A DNA stretch of 64,000 nucleotides from Astragalus membranaceus (lineage: Eukaryota > Streptophyta > Magnoliopsida > Fabales > Fabaceae): positions 151,666,605 to 151,730,604 of the forward strand of contig CM076846.1 in assembly GCA_039519185.1 (NCBI GenBank), read 5' to 3'. Made by a program: the position numbers and the translations under genes. Below, piece after piece: positions 44,163 to 55,620 of this stretch. The notes beneath the pieces were generated by a model, which saw only the letters and a list, made by a program, of their open reading frames with translations, ran no database searches and was not told where the DNA came from. Positions within the stretch are counted from its first letter, which is position 1, and every line of letters begins with the position of its first letter.

Positions 44163-47100
44163 ATCCGAAAAAAATGTCTTTGAAAATAACAACGTCAATA
44201 ATCCATATTGTAACTTTGATCACCCCATCAATCAAACTGAGGAAGATGTTGAGGATAATTGGGAAACCCCTCCAGAGTTAATGAGAATGATGGAACAAGA
44301 GGAAAAAATAATCAAACCCCACGAGGAATCAACTGAAACGATCAACTTAGGCACGGAAGAAGACAAAAAAGAAGTCAACATTGGCACCACATTGAAAGAC
44401 AGCGAGCGAGAGAAATTGGTTAGGTTGTTGTTCGACTATGTTGACGTCTTCGCATGGACATACCAAGACATGCCTGGACTAGACCCCAACATAGTCGAGC
44501 ATAAGTTACCGGTAAAACCAGAATGCCCGCCGGTAAAACAAAAGTTAAGAAGGATGAAACCAGAAAGGTCGCTGAAAATCCGAGACGAGGTTAAGAAACA
44601 GTTCGATGCTGGGTTTTTAGCAGTAGCAAAATACCCTCAATGGGTAGCCAATATTGTACCGGTCCCAAAGAAAGACGGAAAGGTTCGGATGTGCGTCGAT
44701 TATCGAGATTTGAACAGAGCCAGCCCCAAAGATGACTTCCCTCTGCCTCACATTGATGTCCTGGTAGATAGCACAGCACAACACTCTCTGTTCTCCTTCA
44801 TGGATGGATATTCCGGATACAACCAAATTAAGATGGCCCCTGAAGACATGGAGAAAACCACCTTCATCACTCTCTGGGGAACCTTCTGTTACAAAGTAAT
44901 GCCATTCAGACTGAAGAATGCTGGTGCAACGTATCAGAGGGCAATGGTCACATTGTTCCATGATATGATGCATAAGGAAATAGAGGTTTACGTGGATGAC
45001 ATGATTGCAAAATCCAAGACTGAAGAAGAGCATATCGTCAATCTGCAAAAACTCTTCAAACGTCTCAGGAAGTTCAAACTCAGATTAAACCCTGCCAAAT
45101 GCACCTTCGGTGTAAGATCGGGAAAGCTGTTGGGTTTCATAGTCAGTCAGAGGGGAATAGAAGTAGATCCAGCCAAAATACGAGCAATACTAGAAATGCC
45201 GGTACCGAGTACTGAAAAAGAAGTTCGTGGTTTCCTGGGAAGATTGAACTACATCTCTAGGTTCATATCGCAGCTAACATCTACATGCGAGCCTATCTTC
45301 AAGCTTTTGTGCAAAAACCAAGAAACAAAGTGGAATGATAATTGCCAAGAAGCCTTTGAAAAGATCAAGAAGTACCTCCAAAATCCACCGATTCTGATGC
45401 CGCCTGTGCAGGGCAGACCTCTCATCCTGTATCTAACAGTGCTAGACAAGTCAATGGGTTGTGTACTGGGGCAACATGATGAATCCGGAAAGAAGGAACA
45501 TGCCATCTACTATCTAAGCAAGAAATTCACCGAGTGCGAGACAAGATACACATTGTTGGAAAGAACGTGTTGTGCTCTGGCCTAGGCTGCACGTCGTTTG
45601 AGGCAGTATATGCTGAGCCACACGACTTGGTTGGTATCTAAAATGGACCCAGTCAAATATATTTTTGAAAAACCCGCACTCACAGGGAGGATCGCTCGCT
45701 GGCAAATGCTATTATCTGAATACGACCTTTTATATGTCACCCAAAAAGCAATCAAGGGTAGTGCATTGGCTGAGTACTTGGCACACCAGCCCATTGAAGA
45801 TTACCAATCAATGCAGTGTGATTTCCCAGACGAAGATATAATGGCTCTATTCGTAGAAGGGAATCCTCCGGACAACGAAAGGTGGAGAATGTTATTCGAC
45901 GGCGCTTCTAATTTATACGGGCACGGGGTCGGAGCTGTACTGATCTCTCCTGATAACCGCTTCGTACCGTTTACCGCTAGACTGAGTTTCTACTGCACCA
46001 ACAACATTGCAGAATATGAAGCGTGCGTCCTAGGCATCAAAGCATCCCTTGAATGGAAAGTCAAAAGACTCGATGTATATGGGGACTCAGCTTTAGTCAT
46101 CCATCAGACAAAAGGTGACTGGGAAACCAGGGATTCCAAATTAATTCCTTATCATGATCACATCCAAAAGATGGTTGAACAATTTGAAGAGATCACTTTC
46201 CATCATCTCCCTCGCGAAGAAAATCAGTTGGCCGATGCTTTGGCGACTTTGTCATCAATGTTCAACATCAATAACGACAAGAGTCTGACATTCATCCGAA
46301 TCCAACATCGAGACCTACCGGCACATCATTGTGTGGCAATCGAAGAAGAGCCTGACAGTAAACCTTGGTATTACGATATCAAGCACTATATCACAAACAG
46401 AGAATATCCTCCTGGTGCCACCGAGAATGATAAGAGGACACTTAGGAGGCTGTCAATGGGTTTCTTCTTAAATGGGGAAGTGCTTTACAAGAGGAATCAT
46501 GATATGGTCCTCCTCAGATGTGTAGCAGAAGAAGAAGCAGAAAGAATTATGAAAGATGTCCATGAAGGCTCGTTCGGCACCCATTCTAATGGGCACACCA
46601 TGGCAAGGAAAATCCTAAGGGCTGGCTACTACTGGTTGTCAATGGAGACTGACTACTTCAACTACGTCAGAAAATGCCACAAATGTCAAATCTATGCCGA
46701 CAATATCCATGTACCACCTGTCTCTCTGAATGTCCTAACAGCACCATGGCCATTCTCAATGTGGGGAATGGATGTCATCGGTCCCATCGAACCCAAGGCA
46801 TCAAACGGACATCGTTTCATTCTTGTCGCTATTGATTATTTCACCAAATGGGTCGAGGTCGCTTCTTACGCCAGTGTAACAAGATCAGTGGTTGTCAGGT
46901 TCATAAAGAGAGATTTAATTTGCCGCTACGGTCTTCCAAATAAGATCATCACGGACAATGGGACCAACCTGAACAATAAGATGATGAAAGAGTTGTGTGA
47001 CGACTTCAAAATCCAGCATCATAATTCCTCCCCATACCGTCCAAAGATGAATGGGGCAGTTGAGGCAGCAAATAAGAACATAAAGAAGATCGTGCAAAAG

Positions 47101-47613
47101 ATGGTAGTGACCTTCAAGGACTGGCATGAAATGTTGCCCTTCGCTTTGCACGGGTATCGGACCTCTATCCGCACATCAACAGGGGCAACACCATTCTCAC
47201 TAGTATATGGGATGGAAGCAGTTCTTCCCATCGAGGTGGAAATACCCTCCCTGCGAGTGCTAATGGAAACAAAATTGGAGGAAGCAGAATGGGTTCAAGC
47301 TCGTCTGGATCAGTTGAACCTCATAGAAGAAAAGAGAGTAGTTGCTTTATGTCATGGGCAGTTGTACCAACAAAGAATGAAAAAGGCTTATGATAAAAAA
47401 GTGCGCCCCCGCCAGTTCCAAGAAGGAGACCTCGTGCTCAAGAAGATGTTGCCTATCCAAAAGGATTCCCGTGGAAAATGGACCCCTAACTATGAATGAC
47501 CTTATGTGGTAAAGAAGGCATTCTCTGGAGGAGCATTGATTCTCACAAAAATGGACGGTGAAGACCTCCCACTCCCAGTGAACTCGGACGCAGTTAAGAA
47601 GTACTATGCCTAA
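44163..47613 (+). pseudogene. RT, RNase H, second RNase H and integrase of element 2, two internal stops
   Basis: After the acceptor the frame carries a linker, RT (RMCVDYRDLNRASPKDDFPL, FMDGYSGYNQIKM, LKNAGATYQRAM, and YVDD at about 44989), RNase H (45430-45580), a second RNase H (about 45880-46260; LFDGASNLYGHGVGAVLI, NNIAEYEACVLGIKA, ENQLADALATL) and integrase with HHCC zinc finger (H, H, CHKCQ at 46552-46690) and catalytic D (MDVIGP), D (TDNGTN) and E (GAVEAAN). TAG at 45583-45585 replaces a codon between CALA and AARRLRQYML, and TGA at 47497-47499 follows TPNYE; the frame continues through both to TAA at 47611. The second RNase H is typical of the Tat lineage. All catalytic residues I can see in RT and integrase are kept. 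Confidence 0.9.
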
Positions 47614-49086
47614 AGAAATATATGGAAAAAAGAGAAAGATGAGCCAAGCAAAAATAAGCTCGCTAGGTCGAAAACCCGAAAGGGCGGCCTTGGCAAAAAT
47701 TAGAGCGACCCGGTGGACTGAAAACTCTAAAGAGCAGTCCAGGCAAAAATTAGGGTCAGAAGTTGGACTTTGAGCTACAAAGGCAGTCAATACCTCCGAA
47801 AGTTGGACAATGAATGCTCAAAGTTATGTTAGTAGGCGATTGGCGTTGTTACTTCAAAGATACAAACAATCAAAAGATCAGCTTTCCTTGTTTTCTTTTT
47901 CTTCTCTTTCTTTTTGTAGTTTAAACTCCCAACGTAATTTTTAGTCAGCGCGACCTTCTGCGCATTTGTTTTCCATTTGAATATTAAACACTTCCTTTAT
48001 TCTCTCATTTCCCTATTATCGTAAAAATAACGTTCATGGTAGACGGTACTGAATTGCGAAACGTGTGCATGATCACAAGCATTATAATCATTGCGAAATT
48101 TCTAAAAATCACAAAAAGAGATGATCCCTCATAAAGTTGCAAAAAGGACAAATGCATAATTTCATCAGTAAATCTTAATAACCCACACTTTGGCACCACT
48201 GCTTGAGGCAACCCTCGTATCCCATATCGAGAGTCACACGAGTTGATGATACCAGCAAAGTCAAGAAAGAGCAAAAGAGCATAAAGAGCTAAAGAGCAAA
48301 AAGAGCAAAAGAGCAAGAAAAGAAAATGAAAAAAAAGAAGAAGGCCAAGAACAAAAGCCAAAAATAAAATCATTCCACATTTCATTCATCATGCCATCAA
48401 TTACTTAACTACATGCGCGCATGCATCATTCATTGCAAGTGACTGTTGAGGTAATTTTAGTGTGTATCGTTAGCACCATTTCTTCAGACCCCCAGCGGTC
48501 CTTCAGAGCCCAGGCGCTCCTTCAGACCAACATTGGTCCTTCAATCCAGATCGCACGTCGCGTTATCGAGCAACCGACGGATCATCCGGCCCCAGGCCCT
48601 TCAGACTAGCTGTGTCCGCCTAAAAAACACAGTGCACGTCCTTCGTGGTTATATCAGTTCCGGACCTGATTAACCCTATTGGCCGCTCGAAAAGAGGCCA
48701 CCCCCAGACCGTATTACTAGTACCATAAGCTAGTTGCGCTCCTTCAGACCCATCGGTCCCTCAGGCTTAGGCATGCCCTTCAGACCCCGACGGTCCCTCA
48801 GTCGAACTCAAGTCGATGCGCCAAGCATTAATTTGGAGCTAGACCCTCAGAGCTCCAGCGCTCCTTCAGAGCCCCAGTGCTCCTTCAGATCCCCAGCGAT
48901 CCTTCAGATCCCCAGCGATCCCTATTTACTTTCTGTCTAAAGTAACCCAGTTTTCATAAGTTTCAAAAAAAAAAAAAACAAAAAACAAAAAAACCTCAGT
49001 CTGGACAAAATTAGTGTCTTTCTATCTTTATTTCTATTTTCCTCGAGAAATTTGGAACCCCTCCGATTTCCTAGCAAAATATAAAT
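47614..49086 (+). other. 3' UTR of element 2
   Basis: At 47650-47755 there are repeated GAAAACC...GGCAAAAATTAG phrases, shared with elements 1 and 3 (4390 and 61865, reverse complement). The rest up to 48480 has an A/G-rich AAAGAGC repeat (48275-48320) and no gene. Confidence 0.65.
48480..48935 (+). repeat. Degenerate minisatellite CCTTCAGACCCCCAGCGGT-type
   Basis: Units of roughly 16-20 bp of the form TCCTTCAGANCCCCAGCG(G/A) recur in two clusters (48480-48610 and 48740-48915). The same array occurs in reverse orientation in element 1 at 1110-1640. Confidence 0.85.
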
Positions 49087-49099
49087 AAAGAGGGGGAGC
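49087..49099 (+). other. Polypurine tract of element 2
   Basis: AAAGAGGGGGAGC lies directly before the 3' LTR. Confidence 0.9.
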
Positions 49100-50148
49100 T
49101 GTAATACCCTAATTTTGTCCTATCCAAAAATAAGAAATTTTATTTTTAATAAAAATAATAATCTTTTTTTATTTTCATGCCATGTTTTATTTTATTTTAG
49201 TTGCCGAAAGTTTTTACCCAAAAAAAATATATTAATTAGAAGTGAAGAAACAAAATATAAGCAAAGGAGGAAATAGGGGGGGGGGTCTGTTAAAAAAGGA
49301 ATGGAGGTGCAATCAGGATTGGGCCATCAGAAACCCAACCCAACAAAAACAAAACTAGCCCAATTCGCCCAACCCATAACCCAACTCCTCCTAACCCTAA
49401 TTTCTATCCAACCCATAACCCATGACCCAACTCACTCCTCCACCAAAACCCTAATTCTCCCCACCAAACCCTAGTCAAATTCGGCCACCCCCCTTTACCC
49501 TAAAAATCATCCACATTCAATCCCCCCCTTAACCCAAAAATTCATCCACATTCACTCACCTTTCCCCTCCTTGATTTTCGACCCACTCCCCCTTTTCCCT
49601 CCTTGGAAATCGCTTTTTTTCCTTTCCCACACTCCACCTTTCCTCTTTTCTCTCAAACCCCACTTCCCCATACACTCAACCTTTCCCTCTCTCCCCCATC
49701 CTACGGCTCACTCTCTCTTTCTCACGCCCACACACTTCACTTTCTCTTTCTTTCTCCATCACACACAACTCACACTCAACCTCTCATTCTCTCCCCATCC
49801 CTACGACTCTCACTCTCCTTCTCTCACACTCAACCTTCATTTTCTCTTTCTTTCTCCATCACACACAACTCACACTCAACCTCTCATTCTCTCCCCATCC
49901 CTACGACCCCATCTCTCACACTCTCCATCATTTTTTTCCTTCACATCTCTCTCTCACTCACGGATTCACTCTCATTTCTCACACAAAAAAAAAACCATCT
50001 CCTCTACCATGCCCATACCCCTTCACCAACTACTCCCTAAAACCCTAAATCACGAAATCTCTACCCCTCTCTATCTCAATCTCAGTCAAAACACTATGCA
50101 AGGTAAGGTGCAGTCAGAAGAAAACCAAGAAGAAAACACCCCTGGTGG

Positions 50149-50156
50149 TATAAATA
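50149..50156 (+). promoter_or_regulatory. TATA box in the 3' LTR (TATAAATA)
   Basis: TATAAATA is followed by GGGGGCC and then purine-rich DNA. Transcription from about 30 bp downstream would put about 2.3 kb of LTR, including all the hairpins, in the RNA leader. The sequence is missing from the truncated 5' LTR. Confidence 0.6.
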
Positions 50157-50454
50157 GGGGGCCAAGACCATGAAGCAGGGGACGAATTTTTTTGAAGGAG
50201 AAGATCTAAAAAAAAAGGGGGTGTTCATCAAAGAAGAAGAAGCTTCATAGCAAAAAAAAGGGGAGGGTAGATTTTTAGAGAAAAAAGAAACAGTGAGATT
50301 TGTTCACTGTTTCTAATTTTCATTTCTTTTCGTTTTTTCCTTCTCCTTCCAAATTTATTTTTTTAGTTTAAATTCCATTGTATTAAGGAGATCCTAGGAG
50401 GAACTCGGGTCCCTAACATTTCGGGATTTCAAGGTACTGTTATTTTTGTAGCAT

Positions 50455-51005
50455 GAACTGTAATTGTTAATTTAAATTATTGCTGTTTTTTTGTATATAA
50501 GTATTGCTGTTTTTTTAGTTATTTGGTGCTATTCTTCTATAAAAAAAAATGTTGCTGTAAAAAAAAATGTTGCTGTAAAAAAGAGTTGCTGTTTTTCTTA
50601 TGTTGCTGTTTTCTATTTACTTGTTGCTGTAAAAAATATTGCTGTTTTTTTTTAAAAAAAAAAGTTGCTGTATTTTCGAAAATTAAAATAAAGTCCCTTT
50701 TAAAATACTTTAAAAAAAAATATAATGTTTTTCTATTTATTTGTTGCCTTTTTTTTACTGTTTTTTTGTTTGTTTTTTTTTTTATTTTTAAAAAATTGTT
50801 GCTGTCATGTTTTTTTAGATATTATTATTGCTGTTTTTTTTCTTATTTTATTGTTACTGTTTTCCTTATTAAAATTGTTGCTGTTTTTATTATTGCTGTT
50901 TTTTTTCTTATTTAGTTGCTGTTTTTATTATTTAATTTGGTTGCTGTTTTTATACATATTAAAATGTTGCTGTTTTTTATTATTTAAATTGTTGCTTTTT
51001 TATTT
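50455..51005 (+). repeat. TTGCTGTTTTT minisatellite in the 3' LTR
   Basis: The phrase (G)TTGCTGTTTTT or TTGCTGTAAAAA recurs more than 15 times with variable T or A runs. It lies just upstream of the point at which the 5' LTR is truncated. Confidence 0.85.
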
Positions 51006-51717
51006 AAATATTAATGTAATTTTCGGATTAAAATAAAGTTCTTTTTAAAAAAAAATGTTTTTTTTCTTTCAAAATAAATGGTTACTAATACCACCCCCTT
51101 TTTTTTAAAAAAAAAGAAATAATAACTATAATCATTTTCCCAAACAAAGCAGCAAAAACACCCCTTTTAAAAATAATAACCATGACAATAATGATACAAA
51201 AAAAAACAATGGTAATTCTTTTCAAAATAATAATAGCGGAAACCATTTTTCAAAAATCAACTTTCAAAATAGAAGACCGCTTAATCAAACAACCCATTTC
51301 CCTAAATCATGTTTTCTAAGTAAAGCGTTTTTTTTAAATAATCAAACGCTCAACTACTTTTTTTCACATCAGATTTCTATTGACACCCCCCAGGTTCTGA
51401 TAACACAACCCCTGTTTTAGATTTAAACACCCATGTTAATTGCACCCCACGTTTTTAGTAATACAGTACCCTTTTTGATAGCAAACCCATCCATTTTTTA
51501 CTACAAGCCCATCTTTTTTTTTAAATACAACCTAGTTCACAAAAACCGATTTGGTCTCACTGTTCGCACCCCCCATTTTTGATACAACACTCCTTGTTGT
51601 TAATTGTACCTCCCTTTTTTACTACCACCCATTCCGCTTTTATTTACATCGTAATGTTTCTAAACCATTTTTCTTTCTTTCAAGATAACCAAGCTCGTAC
51701 ACAAATAGGTTGTTGCT

Positions 51718-52069
51718 AACGGTCACTCTGAGTTTAGCTTGTTTGACCGATAGGAATAATCTCCATTTTTCGAAACGGATTAGTAAGCGGTGATCACCCT
51801 AAGGTTACTCGTTTGATCATCATGAACACCCGCCTAACAAAAAAAAGGACTTTCAATCAACAAAAAAAGCACACACAGACATAATCTCAAATCTTCCTTT
51901 TTTGATCACGTTTCCCCGGTAAGCATTTTCCGAACAAACAAGCACGCGAACACAAATTGGTTATTTATAGCGGTCACTCTAGGCTCAGCTCGTTTGAACG
52001 CTGTAAACACCTTCTTTTTTTCGAACAAGTCATTAGTGGTGACCACTCTGGATTTATCTGTTTGGTCAC
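51718..52069 (+). other. Hairpin array in the 3' LTR of element 2
   Basis: This is the copy of the array at 36434-36785. One hairpin reads AGCGGTCA/TGAACGCT here instead of AGCGGTC/GAACGCT, a change that adds one pair at the loop end. Confidence 0.6.
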
Positions 52070-52138
52070 CATGAGCGGCCTCTAGTTTTCGCAAATCTTT
52101 CAATAAAAAAAATACCAACACACAAATATTTTCTACCC

Positions 52139-52210
52139 AGAACTACGTAGCTTTGATTTCTCCACCGCACCCGGAGATACGTAGGAGCGGGGGCCCACTC
52201 CTGTCAAGCG
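52139..52210 (+). other. Conserved double-hairpin motif, element 2, 3' copy
   Basis: Apart from one base in the flank it is the same as 36857-36927. Confidence 0.65.
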
Positions 52211-52497
52211 TAAAAAAAAACTAAATTTTTATTAAGTCTTCCTTTCCGTTTTTTTTGTAATTAATAAAAAGGGTAAATTAAAATGTTTTCTTTAAACTAA
52301 TTTTTTTTCTACACATTAAATTAAAAGGTACCCTTTTTTAGGATGTTGCGGGGTGCTAGTACCTTCCCCGCACTTAATCGACCCCCGAACCCAAAAACAA
52401 AGGTTTTTTCAATGTTTTCCTAAAAATAAATATTGATGGCGACTCCATTGTTCAAAAACAACGAAGAATCCCTCCTTCGGATTTTTCGGTCGCTACA

Positions 52498-52760
52498 CTC
52501 AGAAACACCAAGAATATCTGCCACCACCTCTCGAATATCAGCAGGAGTGTTCTTACTGAAGAAGACTTCTGACTTTTGGAAGTTGATGGATTGACCGGAA
52601 GCCTTGTCATAAGTTAAAATAATATCATTCATTACCCTGCATTCTCTTTCTGTGGCCCTAAAAAACAAAAAGCAGTTGTCAGCAAATAATAAATGTGTAA
52701 GGACTGGAGCGTCCCTACACACTTTGATACCATGTAAGTTCCCTCTTCCTTCTGCTTTCT
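52498..52760 (-). pseudogene. LINE reverse transcriptase fragment
   Basis: Minus-strand translation gives HGIKVCRDAPVLTHLLFADN, then YDKASGQSINFQKSEVFFS and ADILGVSE. This is the palm region of plant LINE RT with the FADD box altered to FADN, so one catalytic Asp is lost. The frame is cut at 52497 by the LTR of element 2. The LINE's other half is not found on the left side of the element, consistent with a deletion there. Confidence 0.7.
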
Positions 52761-54278
52761 GGTGTGCGAAAAAGTGTGCAAGTATACACAGTCACAAACA
52801 AGTAGTATAAAAGATCGAACCCACAGGGATTGGATTAACTCTTGTATGTTTAAAAAGATATAAATTAGTGCAGCTACACTACTCACAATTTTGGGTATTT
52901 ATGCTTACGAAAACAGGATGTAAATGTTCAAGAAAATATGGAGGAAATCAGTTGAGAATGATAGTTGAGATGTCTTCACTAAATAAATCACTTTTGAGAG
53001 TTTTGTGCTTTTATGTGGTGCAGATGCATTGAGTGCAGCTGCATCAGTATGTGCCTTTCAGCTACTTTTTTCAGAGTTTCGTTACAAGCTTCCTATGTCT
53101 AGGCTTGCTAAATAAGTTCACTCCTGCCTTTAAAGTACCCACTGTATCACCCTAATGACTATGTTATCCTATGTCTAGGACTTAACATGGTTTTAACAAA
53201 GTTTTCTTCATTTGAACAAGTTAACAAAGCCTTCATTAAAACACTCACCCTTATTAGTTCTTGATTTCTAGTTATAAACCATGTCTGTGAATATAACTCT
53301 ACTTATTCTAAGCGATCAACCTTAAAATAAGATGGATGTAGTATAACACAAGAACCAAAATGCATACAACACTTAAAAGCACAATACTTACTCAAAAGTT
53401 CATTATAAGGTTAGAACATCTCAACCAAAGAGGTTTAGCTCATAATAGGCATTGCAAGGCAAAGATAAATGGAATAAAACATGTTGATATAATGGAAAGT
53501 ACAAGAGATACCAATAGGGTAGAGATTACACTGATTGAAGAACTCTTGCATAAGTTTTCCCCGCAGTGCAGATGCACTGATTTCCCGCACCTAACTAACT
53601 TGATGAAGAAGTGAAGGGAGAAGTCGTCAATTCCTTCCTTACCTTCTTGCAAACTAACTACTAACTTAAAACTATGAAAAGAAATAAAATACAAGAGAGG
53701 AGATGATTATGGATTATATTGGAATGTATGTTTTCAAGTGAGAAGTGGAAGCCTTTATATAGCCTTGGAGGTTTCCTTCAAGTGAGGGTTTGCTTGGGGA
53801 TCAAGTTAACCTAAGGAGGTTTAACCATGGTTACTTTTCAGAAATTTGATGAAGGGAATTGAGTCCAACACTCAACCTAAAAGAGAGGTCCAATCGTGGA
53901 AGGCCATGTGTCCTTTATGAATGACCCTTCATGATGGTCTTCTATTGTAGACGCCTCCTTTTGCATGTTGGCATGTGCCTCCATGTGACTTGTGACTAAT
54001 CATGATGCCATTGAGGTGTTTATGCATTGGTATGGATTGAGGTGCTTCCAATGTTGGGTAATCTGTCTTTAGTGCAGGATGGTGCAGATGCACCTTAGTG
54101 GAGTTGCCCTGTTGAAAATGTATTTAGTGCAGATGCACTGTTGTTTTCCTGGTGCAGGTGCATCAACTGCAGGTGCACTGAACAAACACATCAAACATAC
54201 CAATATATATACAAAGTGCTAAATTATGAATGACATTCATCTTGAAACCATAATTGTTGTTATTTTACTCATACTACT
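52761..54278. repeat. Unclassified repeat-like DNA with GTGCAGATGCACT motifs
   Basis: The phrase GTGCAG(A/C/G)TGCA recurs at about 53020-53045, 53565, 54073-54090, 54122 and 54155-54180. A GATCGAACCCACAGGGATTG segment at about 52814 resembles sequence I remember from plant retroelements. Frames at 53360-53614 overlap on both strands and have no recognisable similarity. I see no gene. Confidence 0.45.
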
Positions 54279-54631
54279 GTTGCGCCCGAAAAAGTCCCCG
54301 AGGGAGAACCTTCCTCGTTCACAACTTTTTAAAACAATGAAGCCGCCACCAATATTTATTAAGGAAAATATTAGGAAAACCTTTTTTGGAAAGCGATTGG
54401 TCTTGCGAAACTAGAGAATAGGGTTCGGGGGTCGGTTACGCGCAGGGAAGGTATAAGCACCCCACACGTCCTCCCTACTGAGAGGGAACCTTTAATTAGG
54501 TGTGTGGTTTTAGTGTGTTGACTTGAAAGTACTTAATTTTGCCTCTCTATTTCTTATTAAAAATATTTTTTTAATGAAAATCCTTATTTATTATGAAAAA
54601 AGGAGAAAAACAGGTTTTTAGAAAAAAAAAA

Positions 54632-54702
54632 CGCTTGACGGGACATGGCCCGCTCCTACGTATCTCCCGGTGCGATGGAGAACTCAAAGCTACGTAGTTC
54701 TT
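54632..54702 (-). other. Conserved double-hairpin motif, element 3, copy a
   Basis: On the minus strand CTACGTA pairs with TACGTAG, with TCTCC/GGAGA inside. After GAG, CGGG pairs with CCCG, then TCAAGCG. Confidence 0.65.
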
Positions 54703-54772
54703 CTTTGTCTTTTTGAAAAGTTTTTGTTTTTTTTTTATCTTTTTTTAGTGAGTTTTTGAAATAGGACGAGCA

Positions 54773-55620
54773 TTAGCGAATGATTAAACTAGCAGAGGCT
54801 ATGATGAATCACCACTAAATACTCAAAAAGAGAGTTGTACAGCTAGTCAAACGAACAAAGGTTCTGATGGACTATCAATAACAACTCGTTTTTATTATCT
54901 TTTTTGAAAGTGATTTTCGAAAGAGATTGATTGGCACGAATGATCAAACTAACAAAGGTTATGAGTGATCATCGCTTGTTGTTCTTTTGGGAAAAAGACA
55001 TCGCCACCAATGGCTAGACGAACAAAGGTTCTGATTAGCCACTAGCGACGATGGGTTGAAAATGTTTTTAGAAAGGAAAAGGTCTTCGTTCTGAAAATGA
55101 TCTTGGTTTGCAAAAGTGATTCTTTTTTGTTATGAAAATAACTCTTTTCTTTTTGTTACGCAAATGCTAAACTTTTTATGATTGCGCTTGACGAGAATAT
55201 GACTCGCTCCTACGTATCCCAAATGGGAATCAAAGTGACGTAGTTCTGGCGAGCCTTGAAAATGAAAGTCTTTTGCTTTTGTTTTGAAAAGTGGAGGGCG
55301 TTCATAATGATCAAACTAACAAAGGTTATGGGTGACCATTACTAGAACCCACTTAAGTGCATGTAGAAATCTCTTTTGAAAAATGAAAGCCTCCATGATG
55401 ACCAAACTAACAAAAGTTATGGGTGGCCATCACTAGCACTTGCTATGACTTCGATGCTTAGGAAAATATCTTTTGAAATCGAAAGCGTTCATGATAATCA
55501 AACTAACAAAGGTTATGGGTGATTATCACAAGTAGCTTATGCATATGAAAACATCCTTTTTTTGAAATTTAGGCTCTTAGGACAACCAAACTAACAAAGG
55601 TTATGGGTGATTGTCACTAG
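54773..55620 (-). repeat. Eight-copy hairpin array with conserved loop
   Basis: Each copy has a loop of the form AACTAACAAAGGTTATGGG (plus strand) between two complementary arms. The arms differ among copies: TGATT/AATCA, TAGTC/GACTA, ATGATCA/TGATCAT, TGGCTA/TAGCCA, AATGATCA/TGACCATT, GATGACCA/TGGCCATC, TGATAATCA/TGATTATCA and GACAACCA/TGATTGTC. The arm mismatches on the plus strand are A-C or C-A, which become U-G or G-U pairs in minus-strand RNA. Confidence 0.8.
55185..55250 (-). other. Conserved double-hairpin motif, element 3, copy b
   Basis: On the minus strand CTACGT pairs with ACGTAG, with TCCC/GGGA inside. After GAG, CGAG pairs with CTCG, then TCAAGCG. Confidence 0.65.

Larger units (their letters stand above)
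35786..52497 (+). mobile_element. Ogre/Tat-lineage Ty3/gypsy retrotransposon (element 2)
   Basis: The order on the plus strand is: 5' LTR remnant, PBS, leader, ORF1, gag, protease with G-patch, intron, RT, RNase H, a second RNase H, integrase, 3' UTR with minisatellite, polypurine tract and 3' LTR. ORF1 upstream of gag, the intron between protease and RT, and the second RNase H together mark the Ogre group of the Tat lineage. The LTR parts that can be compared (35786-37213 and 51070-52497) differ at only a few places, so the insertion is fairly young. The 5' LTR lacks its first 1.97 kb. Three in-frame stops interrupt gag and pol. Confidence 0.92.
49100..52497 (+). repeat. Complete 3' LTR of element 2
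   Basis: This 3398-bp LTR has ends TGTAATACCCTAATTTTG and TTTTTCGGTCGCTACA. It holds a CT-rich U3 segment, a TATA box, a TTGCTGTTTTT minisatellite, the hairpin array and the double hairpin. It is the only LTR of the element with a promoter. Confidence 0.93.

Noticed and set aside
49571..50173. Ser/His/Pro-rich frames of 145-200 residues
   Set aside because: Translation of CT-rich U3 sequence (TCTCTCACACTC repeats) in the LTR; two overlapping frames look alike.
50523..51036. Phe/Leu/Cys-rich frames in the LTR
   Set aside because: Translation of the TTGCTGTTTTT minisatellite; no protein character.
52814..52840. GATCGAACCCACAGGGATTG as a possible tRNA-related sequence
   Set aside because: It has a B-box-like GATCGAACC but no A box at the right distance and no cloverleaf that I can see.
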